Assembly (NCBI GenBank): GCA_945862125.1
Contig: CAMAYC010000049.1
Location: 1 to 32,949, forward strand
Direction of reading: 5' to 3'
Length of the DNA: 32,949 bases
Origin: Reyranella massiliensis 521
Lineage (GTDB): Bacteria > Pseudomonadota > Alphaproteobacteria > Reyranellales > Reyranellaceae
The notes beneath the pieces were generated by a model. It was not told the origin of the DNA. It searched no databases and saw only the letters and a list, made by a program, of their open reading frames with translations. Shown piece by piece: positions 7,833 to 16,179 of this stretch (the stretch's first letter is position 1; each line of letters begins with the position of its first letter). Both the position numbers and the translations under genes were made by a program.

Positions 7833-9155
7833 ATGCTGCCGCAGGAGATCATCCGCCGAAAACGCGACGGCCACGAACTGTCGGCGTCGGAGATCGCCTT
7901 CATCGTGCGTGGCATCCACGACGGCAGCCTGAGCGAGGGCCAGGTCGCCTCTTTTGCCATGGCGGTGTTTTTCCGCGGCATGACAGTGCCGGAACGCGTG
8001 GCGCTCACCCTCGGCCTTGCCCACTCGGGCATCATGCTCGACTGGCGGGACCTCGCGCTGCCCGGTCCCGTGATCGACAAGCATTCGAGCGGCGGCGTCG
8101 GCGACAAGGTGAGCCTGATGCTGGCGCCGATCGTAGCGGCCTGCGGCGGCTTCGTGCCCATGATCTCCGGCCGCGGCCTCGGCCACACTGGCGGCACACT
8201 CGACAAGCTCTCGGCGATCTCGGGCTATGAAACCCAACCCGACATCGCGACCTTCCGCCGGGTCGTCCGTGAGGTCGGCTGCGCCGTGATCGGCCAGACC
8301 GACGAGCTGGCACCGGCCGACCGGCGGCTCTACGCGGTGCGCGACGTCACCGGCAGCGTCGAGTCGATACCACTGCTGGTGAGTTCAATCCTGTCGAAGA
8401 AGGTCGCCGAGGGCCTCGACGGGCTGGTGATGGACGTGAAATGCGGCTCCGGCGCCTTCTGCAACACCGAGGAGATGGCGCGCGACCTGGCGCAGAGCCT
8501 CGTGGCCGTGGCCAACCAGGCGGGCCTCCCCACCATCGCGCTGATCACCGATATGGACCGGGTGCTGGGCCGCGAGGTCGGCAACGCTCTCGAGGTCATG
8601 GAGACAGTGGCCTATCTGACCGGCCGCGATACGCGCGAGCCGCGCTTGCACGAGGTGACGATGGCCCTCGCCGGCGAGATGCTGGCGCTGGGCGGCTTCG
8701 TGCCCGACGTTGCCGCCGGTCGGGCGCGGGCCGAGGCGGCGCTGGCCGACGGCCGTGCGGCGGAGGTTTTTGGCCGCATGGTGTCGGCTTTGGGTGGCCC
8801 GGGCGATTTCGTCGACCATGCCGGCCGCTACCTGTTGCAGGCGCCGGTGATGAAAGCCTGCACCGCCGAGCGTTCCGGCCATATCGTGGGCATGGATGCG
8901 CGCCAGGTCGGTATTGCCGTGGTGGCGCTTGGCGGCGGTCGCGCCCATGCCGACGACGCGATCGATCCTTCCGTGGGCCTCAGCGAAGTCACCGACGTCG
9001 GCGTGCCGATCCGGGCCGGCAGTCCGCTCTGCATGGTCCACGCCGCGAGCGAGGCCGATGCCGATGCGGCTATTGCGCTGGTGCGCCAAGCCATCCGCAT
9101 CGGTGACGCGCCGGTTGCCGAGCGGCCGGTCGTCATGGAACGCGTCGTCCTATGA
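7833..9155 (+). CDS. deoA: Thymidine phosphorylase
   Basis: A 440-residue pyrimidine nucleoside phosphorylase (the same length as E. coli DeoA) that converts thymidine or deoxyuridine and phosphate to base and deoxyribose-1-phosphate. It has the alpha N-terminal domain, the phosphate loop KHSSGGVGDK at 83-92, the family signature around SGRGLGHTGGTLDKL at 112-126, MDVKCGSGAF, and the C-terminal PYNP-type domain. It starts five bases after the PNP stop and ends with an ATGA overlap onto the dioxygenase gene. The free pyrimidine product could be passed to the divergently encoded dihydropyrimidinase pathway. A broader uridine/thymidine specificity is possible. Confidence 0.94.
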   Translation: MLPQEIIRRKRDGHELSASEIAFIVRGIHDGSLSEGQVASFAMAVFFRGMTVPERVALTLGLAHSGIMLDWRDLALPGPVIDKHSSGGVGDKVSLMLAPIVAACGGFVPMISGRGLGHTGGTLDKLSAISGYETQPDIATFRRVVREVGCAVIGQTDELAPADRRLYAVRDVTGSVESIPLLVSSILSKKVAEGLDGLVMDVKCGSGAFCNTEEMARDLAQSLVAVANQAGLPTIALITDMDRVLGREVGNALEVMETVAYLTGRDTREPRLHEVTMALAGEMLALGGFVPDVAAGRARAEAALADGRAAEVFGRMVSALGGPGDFVDHAGRYLLQAPVMKACTAERSGHIVGMDARQVGIAVVALGGGRAHADDAIDPSVGLSEVTDVGVPIRAGSPLCMVHAASEADADAAIALVRQAIRIGDAPVAERPVVMERVVL

Positions 9156-9964
9156 GCGAGCCCGATCTGGGAGCTTACGAGCGCGACGGCTTTCTGGTGC
9201 TGGAAGGTTTCCTGCCGCCGGCCGACTGCGACGCGCTGCAGGCGCGTGCGGCCGAGCTGGTGGCCGCCTTCGATCCCGGTCCAGCGCGCACGGTCTTCTC
9301 GACCCGTGACCAGGGCCATGCCCGGGATCGCTACTTCCAGGAATCGGGTGGCGCAGTTCGCTTCTTCTTCGAAGGGCAAGCGACCGACCAGCCGGTGCCC
9401 CTGGCCTTGAACAAGATCGGTCACGCGCTGCACGATCTCGATCCGGTCTTCGATCGGGTCTCGCGCCAGCCACGGCTGGCCAGTCTCGCCCACGCGTTCG
9501 GCTTCGTCCGGCCGCTGCTGCTGCAATCCATGTATCTCTTCAAGCAGCCGCGGATCGGCGCCGAGGTCGACTGGCACCAGGACGCCACCTACCTGCATAC
9601 GCGGCCCTCGACCGTGACGGGCTTCTGGGTCGCCCTCGACGACGCCGACCAGGACAATGGCTGCCTGATGGCGCTGCCGGGCGCCCATCGGGGGCCGCTG
9701 CGCCAGCGGTTTCAGCGCGAGGGCGACCGGATGGTCACCCAGACGCTGGACACCACGCCGTGGCCCTCGGTCGCGCCGGTGGCGCTGGAGGCCCGGCGCG
9801 GTACGCTGGTCGTTCTGCATGGCCTGCTGCCGCATGCCAGCGCGCCCAACCATTCGTCCCGCGCTCGGCACGCCTATGCCTTGCATCTGATCGACGGGCA
9901 GGCCGATTATCCGGCAGACAATTGGCTGCAACGGCCAGATCTGCCGTTAAGAGGTTTTGCGTGA
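9152..9964 (+). CDS. PhyH-family Fe(II)/2-oxoglutarate dioxygenase
   Basis: A 270-residue protein of the phytanoyl-CoA dioxygenase (PhyH) superfamily, non-haem iron oxygenases that couple 2-oxoglutarate decarboxylation to substrate hydroxylation. The iron-binding facial triad is visible as H142 and D144 in WHQDATYL and H228 in LLPHAS, followed by a plausible 2-oxoglutarate-binding arginine (R237 or R239). An N-terminal YERDGFLVLEGFLPP stretch is typical. It sits between deoA and add with ATGA and GTGA overlaps, so it is an integral part of the nucleoside operon. Its sequence alone resembles PHYHD1-like proteins of unknown substrate. From context I infer that it may oxidise a nucleoside, base or modified sugar, but no residue proves this. 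Confidence 0.88.
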   Translation: MSEPDLGAYERDGFLVLEGFLPPADCDALQARAAELVAAFDPGPARTVFSTRDQGHARDRYFQESGGAVRFFFEGQATDQPVPLALNKIGHALHDLDPVFDRVSRQPRLASLAHAFGFVRPLLLQSMYLFKQPRIGAEVDWHQDATYLHTRPSTVTGFWVALDDADQDNGCLMALPGAHRGPLRQRFQREGDRMVTQTLDTTPWPSVAPVALEARRGTLVVLHGLLPHASAPNHSSRARHAYALHLIDGQADYPADNWLQRPDLPLRGFA

Positions 9965-10920
9965 TTCCCAAGGTGGAACTGCATTGTCATCTCGAGGGTT
10001 CGATCGCGCCCGCGCTCGCGCGCGAGTTGGCTGCCCGCAACGGCCTCGACCTGCCCAGTGGGCTGTTCGGGGCCGATGGCCACTATGTGTGGCGCGACTT
10101 CTGGAGTTTTCTTGCCGCCTACGATCGGGTCTGCACCGTGTTACGCACGCCGCGTGACTTCGGCGACGTGATCTATTCCTACCTTGCCGGCGTGGCGGCC
10201 GAGGGGGCGGTCTATGTCGAGATGTTCTGCTCGCCCGAGCGGCCGGCGGCACTGGGCATCTCTTATGCAGCCTGGCTCGAGGCGCTGGCCGAGGGCATCG
10301 ACCGCGCCCATCGCGAATTCGGCATCGTGGGCCGCATCATCATCATCTGCATCCGCCATCTCGGGCCCGAGCGTGCGCTTGCCATGGCTGAGGCCATGGT
10401 GGCGGAGCCGCATCCCTATGTCGTGGGCTTCGGCATGGGCGGAGACGAGGCCAAGTTCACGCCGGCTGATTTCGCGCCGGCCTACCGGCTGGCCCACGAC
10501 AAGGGCTATGGCTGCACCGTCCATGCCGGCGAGGTGGTCGGCCCGGAAAGCGTATGGGCTGCGATCGACTGCCTGCCGGTGACCCGGATCGGCCACGGCG
10601 TGCGCTCGGCCGACGATACCGCGCTGATGGCGGAGCTGGCGCGTCGCGGCACGGTTCTCGAGGTCTGCCCAGGCAGCAACGTCGCCCTGGGGCTGTATCC
10701 CGACCGGGCCTCTCATCCGTTGCATCGCTTAATCGCCGCCGGTGTTCCCGTTACCCTCAATTCCGACGATCCGCCATTCTTCCATACGACGCTCGGCAAC
10801 GAATACGACAAGGCGGATCTCGACGATGCAGCGTTGAGGCATATCGCGCGAACAGCGGTCGATGCTTCGTTCGCTGATGAAGCGACCAAACAAAGACTGT
10901 TGAAGGAGATCGGGTCATGA
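9961..10920 (+). CDS. add: Adenosine deaminase
   Basis: A 319-residue amidohydrolase-fold enzyme that deaminates adenosine or deoxyadenosine to inosine or deoxyinosine. Zinc ligands and catalytic residues are visible: HCH at 8-10 (HxH), H188 and E191 in HAGEV, H212 in IGHGV, and D269/D270 in NSDDPP. The start is GTG at 9961, overlapping the dioxygenase stop as GTGA and giving a family-like VELHCHLEGS N-terminus. The end overlaps the phosphatase start as ATGA. In the operon it converts adenosine into a substrate for the purine nucleoside phosphorylase. Adenine deaminase-type specificity within the same family cannot be excluded by eye. Confidence 0.93.
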   Translation: MIPKVELHCHLEGSIAPALARELAARNGLDLPSGLFGADGHYVWRDFWSFLAAYDRVCTVLRTPRDFGDVIYSYLAGVAAEGAVYVEMFCSPERPAALGISYAAWLEALAEGIDRAHREFGIVGRIIIICIRHLGPERALAMAEAMVAEPHPYVVGFGMGGDEAKFTPADFAPAYRLAHDKGYGCTVHAGEVVGPESVWAAIDCLPVTRIGHGVRSADDTALMAELARRGTVLEVCPGSNVALGLYPDRASHPLHRLIAAGVPVTLNSDDPPFFHTTLGNEYDKADLDDAALRHIARTAVDASFADEATKQRLLKEIGS

Positions 10921-11774
10921 TCGCAAGGATTGCCCTGGCGCTCGGCGCCACCCTTTCCGTGATTCTGTCGTCGGGTATGGTACGGGCGCAGGAAGCAACG
11001 CCGCACAACGACATGTTGCTGGCGACCCTGTGGACGCAGCGGTCCATCGAGTTCAAGGGCAATGCGCTCACGGTCTTCGCATTGGCCCGCATTCGCCTCG
11101 ACGAGGCCCTGGCCGACAAGAGCTGGACGGCGTCGCCGGCCGAGCAGAAAGCCGACTATCAGAACCTGCCGCCCGCCATCATTCTCGATATCGACGAGAC
11201 GCTGCTCGACAACTCGCGCTATCAGGTCTGGATGCTGAAGAATAACCAGAGCTTCAGCACCAAGACCTGGAACCAGTTCTGTGCCGCCCAGGTATCGACC
11301 GCGGTCCCGGGGGCGCTGGAGTTTACCAAGTACGCCGACTCCAAAGGCGTGAAGATCTTCTACATCACCAACCGCGGCGCCGAGACCGAGAAGGACACCC
11401 GTGAGAACATGGCCAAGCTCGGCTTCCCGATGGGCGGCAACGTCGACACGTTCCTGATGCAGGGCGAGAAGCCGGAGTGGGGCAGTGCCAAGGGCACGCG
11501 CCGCGCCGCGGTGACCAAGGATTATCGCGTCCTGCTCAACATCGGCGACAACTTCGGCGACTTCGACGATCGCTACCGGACGAGCGAAGCCGATCGCCAG
11601 AAGGCTTTCGATTCGGACATGGCCTACTGGGGACGCCAGTGGCTGGTAATCGGCAATCCGACCTACGGCTCGTTCGATACGGCGCCGTTCGGCCACGACT
11701 TCAAGAAGCCTCGCGAGGAGCAACGCAAGGCCAAGTGGGACGTGCTCGAATCGTGGGGCGGCCCCACGCCTTAG
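10917..11774 (+). CDS. Exported HAD acid phosphatase / 5'-nucleotidase, e(P4) family
   Basis: A 285-residue exported phosphatase related to lipoprotein e(P4)/class C acid phosphatases, HAD-fold enzymes that dephosphorylate nucleoside monophosphates outside the cytoplasm. A signal peptide covers about residues 1-24 (hydrophobic core, then VRAQE); I see no clear lipobox cysteine. The HAD nucleophile motif is DIDETLLDN with D91 and D93. FYITNRGAE supplies motif II, and GDNFGDFDD near residue 205 supplies the acidic motif IV. WTQRSIEFKGNALTVFALAR matches the family's conserved helix. It is the last gene of the nucleoside operon (ATGA overlap with add). Likely role: releasing nucleosides from nucleotides in the periplasm for the BMP-dependent importer. 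Its stop is one base from the stop of the convergent carbohydrate ATPase gene. Confidence 0.9.
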   Translation: MIARIALALGATLSVILSSGMVRAQEATPHNDMLLATLWTQRSIEFKGNALTVFALARIRLDEALADKSWTASPAEQKADYQNLPPAIILDIDETLLDNSRYQVWMLKNNQSFSTKTWNQFCAAQVSTAVPGALEFTKYADSKGVKIFYITNRGAETEKDTRENMAKLGFPMGGNVDTFLMQGEKPEWGSAKGTRRAAVTKDYRVLLNIGDNFGDFDDRYRTSEADRQKAFDSDMAYWGRQWLVIGNPTYGSFDTAPFGHDFKKPREEQRKAKWDVLESWGGPTP

Positions 11775-11775
11775 G

Positions 11776-12867
11776 CTAGATCGCCGCCTCTGTTTCGGCG
11801 TCGAACAGATGGAGCCGCTCGGGCTTCAGCGCCAGCTTGAGCTTGTCGTGGGCACGCACGCGCAGCGTCGGATCCACGCTCGCCACCATCAGGGCCGGGC
11901 CGGCGCGCATATCGAGCAGGATCTCCGAGCCCAGCTGCTCGACCACCTCAACCTCGGCCTCGAAGCAAAATTCCGGTGCATCGGCTGCGGTCGCGATGTG
12001 GATGTCCTCCGGCCGGATCCCGAGCGTTGCCTTGCGGCCGGCCTTGGCCCTGGCTCGTGCCGCCAGGGCGCCCGGCAGGCCGATCCTGAGGCCTGTCGCT
12101 TCGGCAATCGGACTGCCGCCGTTTTCCACCAGCGTAACGTCGGCGAAGTTCATCGCCGGTGAACCGATGAAGCCGGCCACGAACTTGTTGGCCGGGGTGT
12201 TGTAGAGTTCCAGCGGCTCGCCGACCTGCTGGACCCAGCCGTCTTTCATCACCACCACGCGGTCGCCGAGTGTCATTGCCTCGACCTGGTCGTGGGTGAC
12301 GTAGACCGAGGTCACCGCCAGACGCTCGTGCAGTTTCTTCAATTCGACCCGCATCTGCACGCGCAGCTTGGCGTCGAGATTGCTGAGTGGCTCGTCGAAC
12401 AGGAACACCGCGGGGTCGCGCACGATGGCGCGGCCCAGTGCCACTCGCTGGCGCTGGCCGCCCGACAGCTGCCGCGGCTTGCGCTGCAGGAGGCTCTCGA
12501 TGCCGAGAATGGATGCGGCGTTGTTGATGCGCCTCTCGATTTCGGACTTCTCGAACTTCCGCATCTTGAGGCCGAAGGCCATGTTCGAGGCCACGCTCAT
12601 GTGCGGGTAGAGCGCGTAATTCTGGAACACCATGGCGATGTCGCGGTCCATCGGCGGCACTTCGTTGACCACGTTGTTGGCGATGCGGATCTCGCCCGAG
12701 GTGATGGCTTCCAGTCCGGCGATCATGCGCAGCGTCGTGGTCTTGCCGCAGCCGGAGGGTCCGACGAAGACCATAAATTCCTTGTCGCGGATCTGCAGAT
12801 CGACGTCCTTCACGACATGTGTCGTGTCGAACATCTTGTTGAGCTTGTGGAGGCTGACCTCGGCCAT
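11776..12867 (-). CDS. CUT1-type carbohydrate ABC transporter ATPase (UgpC/MalK-like)
   Basis: A 363-residue ATPase that energises a sugar-type importer. Walker A is [10 protein letters not shown], the Q-loop lies in [12 protein letters not shown], the signature is [14 protein letters not shown], Walker B is [12 protein letters not shown], and the switch histidine is in YVTHDQ. A C-terminal OB-fold-like regulatory domain follows ([10 protein letters not shown]), as in MalK/UgpC. This is the last gene of the minus-strand cluster, six bases after the permease stop at 12874. The RBS is weak. Substrate identity is open: UgpC-like ATPases are often shared among several CUT1 systems. Confidence 0.92.
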   Translation of the reverse strand: MAEVSLHKLNKMFDTTHVVKDVDLQIRDKEFMVFVGPSGCGKTTTLRMIAGLEAITSGEIRIANNVVNEVPPMDRDIAMVFQNYALYPHMSVASNMAFGLKMRKFEKSEIERRINNAASILGIESLLQRKPRQLSGGQRQRVALGRAIVRDPAVFLFDEPLSNLDAKLRVQMRVELKKLHERLAVTSVYVTHDQVEAMTLGDRVVVMKDGWVQQVGEPLELYNTPANKFVAGFIGSPAMNFADVTLVENGGSPIAEATGLRIGLPGALAARARAKAGRKATLGIRPEDIHIATAADAPEFCFEAEVEVVEQLGSEILLDMRAGPALMVASVDPTLRVRAHDKLKLALKPERLHLFDAETEAAI

Positions 12868-12873
12868 GACGCG

Positions 12874-13725
12874 TTACCCCTTGACCGACCCGGTAAGGCC
12901 CGAGACGTAGTGTTCGACGAAGAATGAATAGACGATTGCCACCGGAATCGAGCCCAGCAGGGCGCCGGCCATCAGCGGCCCCCAGAAGAACACGTCGCCG
13001 CGGATCAGCTCCGAGGTGACCCCGACGGGGACGGTCTTCTGGTCCGGAGAGGACAGGAAGACCAGGGCGTAGATGAACTCGTTCCATGACAGCGTGAAGG
13101 CGATGATGCCCGACGACAGGATGCCGGGCACGGCGACCGGAATGATGATGTAGACCATCGCCTTCCAGCGCGAGGCGCCGTCGATGCGGGCGCACTCCTC
13201 AAGTTCCTTCGGGATGGCCTTGAAGTACCCCATCATCAGCCAGGTGCAGAACGGGATCAGGAACGTCGGATAGGTCAGGATCAGCGCCCACGGGGTGTCG
13301 CCGAGTTTGAAGTTCCGGATGATCTCCGCCAGCGGAATGAACAACAGCGTCTGTGGCACCAGATAGGTGATGAAGATCGCCGTGCCGAGGCCGCCGGCAT
13401 AGGGGAAGTTGAGGCGGGCCAGCGCATAGCCCGCCAGCACGCCGCAGAACAGCGAGATCAGCGTCGACACCAGCGCGATGAACATGGTGTTAAACATCCA
13501 GCGCGCGAAGCTGGTCTCCTCGAACAGATAGAGGATGTGCTCGAGAGTCGGATTGTTGGTCCAGAACGGCATGTAATTGGGCGCGTTCCACGGCAGGTAG
13601 AGTTCGCCGTCCGGCCGGAAAGTCGTCACGATCATCCAGTAGAACGGAAACAGCAGGACGAAGACGAACAGGATCAGCGGGAGATTATAGAAGACCCACC
13701 GTCTCCAGAGTGCACCCTCGATCAT
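12874..13725 (-). CDS. Carbohydrate ABC transporter permease (MalG-like)
   Basis: A 283-residue inner-membrane permease with about six hydrophobic helices, starting with NLPLILFVFVLLFPFYWMIVTTFRP. The cytoplasmic EAA loop that docks onto the ATPase is seen as EECARIDGASRWKAMVYIIIP, with the expected G-containing core. The C-terminus (FVEHYVSGLTGSVKG) is typical for MalG-like subunits. It follows the MalF-like gene by 30 bases and precedes the ATPase by six bases on the minus strand, so the four genes are probably one transcript. Confidence 0.93.
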   Translation of the reverse strand: MIEGALWRRWVFYNLPLILFVFVLLFPFYWMIVTTFRPDGELYLPWNAPNYMPFWTNNPTLEHILYLFEETSFARWMFNTMFIALVSTLISLFCGVLAGYALARLNFPYAGGLGTAIFITYLVPQTLLFIPLAEIIRNFKLGDTPWALILTYPTFLIPFCTWLMMGYFKAIPKELEECARIDGASRWKAMVYIIIPVAVPGILSSGIIAFTLSWNEFIYALVFLSSPDQKTVPVGVTSELIRGDVFFWGPLMAGALLGSIPVAIVYSFFVEHYVSGLTGSVKG

Positions 13726-13755
13726 GTCAGCGGGTCTCCGGGCTATTCGGGGGGC

Positions 13756-14685
13756 TCATCGGGTTTCGACCCGGCGGATGTAGAGCAGCTGCACGACCAC
13801 GATGATGAACAGGAACGGGAACATCGCGAGCGATATCGCGGCACCCTCGGCCAGCAACCCGGTGCCGATGCCGAGCTGGTAGGCGTAGGTCGCGAAGAGG
13901 TGCGTAGCGTTGGCCGGTCCGCCGCCCGTCATGACGTAGACCAGCTGGAAATCGGCGAAGGTCTGGATGACCGAGAACAGCACGACGACCAGTGTTACCG
14001 GCATGAGCAGCGGCCAGGTGACGTGCCAGAAGCGCTGCCAGGGACGGGCGCCGTCGATGGCGGCGGCCTCGTGGAGCTCCGGGCTGATGGTCTGCAGGCC
14101 GGCCAGCAGGGTGATGGCGAAGAACGGCACGCCGCGCCAGATATTGATGACGATGATCGACGTCATGGCGAGGTCGGGGTCGCCCAGCCAGTTGATGCGG
14201 GTGGTGATGAAGCCCAGCTGGAACAGCGTCCAGTTGATGACGCTGAAGGTGGGATCGAACATCCACTTCCAGGCGAAGGTCGAAAGCACCGTGGGGATGA
14301 TGAACGGCAGCAGGATGAAGGCGCGGATGATCGCCTTGCCCCTGAAATGCCGGTTGAGCAGGATCGCCAGCCACAGGCCAAGCGCCAGCTTGAACACCGT
14401 CGTCACGCCCGTGTACCAGAATGTGTTCCACACGGTCGTGCGGAAGATGCTGTCGTTCCAGATCTTGTGGAAGTTCTTCAGACCGACGAATTCGCCGGGC
14501 TGGCCGACGCGCGTGCTGCTGAGTGACAGCATGACGCCTTCGAAGAAGGGGTAGGCGATGAACAGACCGAGCAGGACCGCTGTTGGCGCGAGCAGAGCCA
14601 ACGCGAGCCAGCGTTCGTCTTCAAGCTTACGCAACCGCGGGGAGAGCCGTTTGCCCTCCGCCGCCGGAAGTGATGTCACCGCCAT
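13756..14685 (-). CDS. Carbohydrate ABC transporter permease (MalF-like)
   Basis: A 309-residue inner-membrane permease. A basic cytoplasmic N-terminus precedes the first helix (LALLAPTAVLLGLFIAYPF), and the EAA loop reads HEAAAIDGARPWQRFWHVTWP near residues 215-235. It pairs with the MalG-like permease downstream. It begins 32 bases after the substrate-binding protein stop on the minus strand. Its 3' end contains a short CGGGT/ACCCG inverted repeat (13760-13773) with no evident U-tract. Substrate unknown, probably a mono-, di- or polyol sugar as for other CUT1 systems. Confidence 0.93.
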   Translation of the reverse strand: MAVTSLPAAEGKRLSPRLRKLEDERWLALALLAPTAVLLGLFIAYPFFEGVMLSLSSTRVGQPGEFVGLKNFHKIWNDSIFRTTVWNTFWYTGVTTVFKLALGLWLAILLNRHFRGKAIIRAFILLPFIIPTVLSTFAWKWMFDPTFSVINWTLFQLGFITTRINWLGDPDLAMTSIIVINIWRGVPFFAITLLAGLQTISPELHEAAAIDGARPWQRFWHVTWPLLMPVTLVVVLFSVIQTFADFQLVYVMTGGGPANATHLFATYAYQLGIGTGLLAEGAAISLAMFPFLFIIVVVQLLYIRRVETR

Positions 14686-14717
14686 GGACGGGTTACCCTA
14701 AGCGCAGTTTCCCGGCC

Positions 14718-16037
14718 TTAGACGTAGACCTTCTTGAGCTCAGCTTCGGCCCACTTCATCGCGTCCTCGGGGGGCATGCCCTGCACCGCCTTGGCGTACA
14801 TGTCGGTGATGATGTACTTCGAGAGGACTTCCTGGGCCTTGGCGTCCGGTGGTCCGGCGTTGCCGATGGCCTGGCCGAGGCGGGCGGCAACCTTGAAGGG
14901 CGCCATGACCGGATCGACGTCCCACAGCTTGTCGGACTCCCACTTCGCTGTGCACGGCGTCGCGAAGCCCTTCTGCGATTCGAAGAACTTCCTGTAGTTC
15001 GCCTCGGTGTGGAGCCACTTCAGGAACTCCTTCGAAGCGTCCTGGTTCTTCGAGTACTTCATCAGCATGTTCGATTGCAGCAGATGGAATCCGAACTGTC
15101 CCGCCGGCCCCTTGGGCAGGGGCGCATGCTGGATGTCCTTGCTCATCGGCAGGCCCTTTTCCGTCTTGTACTGGTCGGGCTTGCGCAGGGTCTCGATGTA
15201 GATCGAGGCGCCGTTCAGGGTCGCGGAAATGGTCTGCGACAGGAATGCGCGGTTGTTGTTGGTGTCGTCCCAGGCAAGGCCACCCTCGTCATGGGCATCC
15301 TTCCAGAAACCCTGCATGAACTTGATCGATTCGAGCGTTTCCTTGCTGTTGAGCACCACCTTGCCGCTGGCGTCGATCTCCTTGCCGCCCCACGACCACA
15401 GGTACGGATAGGTGAAGCCCGGTGCGTCGCCGAATGTATGGCCCAGCGTCTGGCCGAGCGGACGTCCCTTGGCCTTGAGTTTCTTGCCGGCCTCACGGTA
15501 GGAATCCCACGTGTCGGGGAACTTGGTGACGCCGACTTCGTCGAACCACGATTTGCGGTAGGCGATCATGCCGCCGATCACGGCCCATGGCATGCCCATG
15601 TAGATCTTGCCGTTGCTGCAGATCGCCTTTGCGTACGGGAAGATGCCGCCTTCCCGCTTGCCGACTTCCTCGGCGATCGCGCTGACGTCGACGACGCTGT
15701 TGGCATAGAGATGCGTATAGCTGTTGAATGACATGATCAGATCGGGACCAGCGCCAGACTGGATGCCGGCGGTGATACGCGGCTGAAGATCGTTGCCGTT
15801 CACGGTCTCGAGGTTGATTTTGACGCCCAGCGCCTTTTCGGCCTCCGGCATCATTTCCTTCTTCAAGAGCGCATCGGTGGCCGGCACGAAGTCGACCCAT
15901 TTGAGCCAGTGAACCGTTCGCTGCTGGGCGAAGGCCGGCATACGGCCGGTTGCAAGAATGGCGGCCATGCCGCCCATCGACGCCGCGGCTGCACCGCCGG
16001 CAAGCTTAAGCACGCTACGACGCTTCGTCTTGGCCAT
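14718..16037 (-). CDS. Tat-exported family 1 ABC substrate-binding protein
   Basis: A 439-residue extracellular solute-binding protein (family 1, carbohydrate type). The N-terminus MAKTKRRSVLKLAGGAAAA carries a twin-arginine motif (KRRSVLK) before a hydrophobic stretch and AFAQQ cleavage site, so export should be by the Tat route as a folded protein. I chose the ATG at 16037 because GGGAGGACAAC precedes it; the frame extends to 16118 but that part has no signal-like sequence. Mature features include VHWLKWVDFVPATDALLKK and GAGPDLIMSFNSYTHLYA. It leads the minus-strand transporter cluster. A TATAAC hexamer about 45 bases upstream of the ATG (minus strand) could be a -10 element, but no matching -35 is clear. 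Confidence 0.92.
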   Translation of the reverse strand: MAKTKRRSVLKLAGGAAAASMGGMAAILATGRMPAFAQQRTVHWLKWVDFVPATDALLKKEMMPEAEKALGVKINLETVNGNDLQPRITAGIQSGAGPDLIMSFNSYTHLYANSVVDVSAIAEEVGKREGGIFPYAKAICSNGKIYMGMPWAVIGGMIAYRKSWFDEVGVTKFPDTWDSYREAGKKLKAKGRPLGQTLGHTFGDAPGFTYPYLWSWGGKEIDASGKVVLNSKETLESIKFMQGFWKDAHDEGGLAWDDTNNNRAFLSQTISATLNGASIYIETLRKPDQYKTEKGLPMSKDIQHAPLPKGPAGQFGFHLLQSNMLMKYSKNQDASKEFLKWLHTEANYRKFFESQKGFATPCTAKWESDKLWDVDPVMAPFKVAARLGQAIGNAGPPDAKAQEVLSKYIITDMYAKAVQGMPPEDAMKWAEAELKKVYV

Positions 16038-16140
16038 GTTGTCCTCCCAAGGACTGCCGCCACGTTGGACGGCTTCGTTGTTATAGCTATCGTAGGCATC
16101 GGGAGGGCCGCGGCGCAAGCCGAATAGCGGAAGCTCGACT

Positions 16141-16156
16141 GGCGAATCTTTTCGCC
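16141..16156. terminator. Short inverted repeat downstream of dps
   Basis: GGCGAA and TTCGCC form a perfect 6-bp stem with a TCTT loop. It lies 24 bases beyond the dps stop in the direction of dps transcription, where a terminator would be expected. The minus-strand sequence after the stem has no U-tract. It could be a weak or factor-dependent terminator, or chance. Confidence 0.25.
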
Positions 16157-16179
16157 CAGCTTTTCAGATTGGCCGACGG

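Noticed and set aside
13760-13773. CGGGT/ACCCG hairpin near the end of the MalF-like gene
   Set aside because: Only five base pairs and inside coding sequence; too short to support a regulatory claim.
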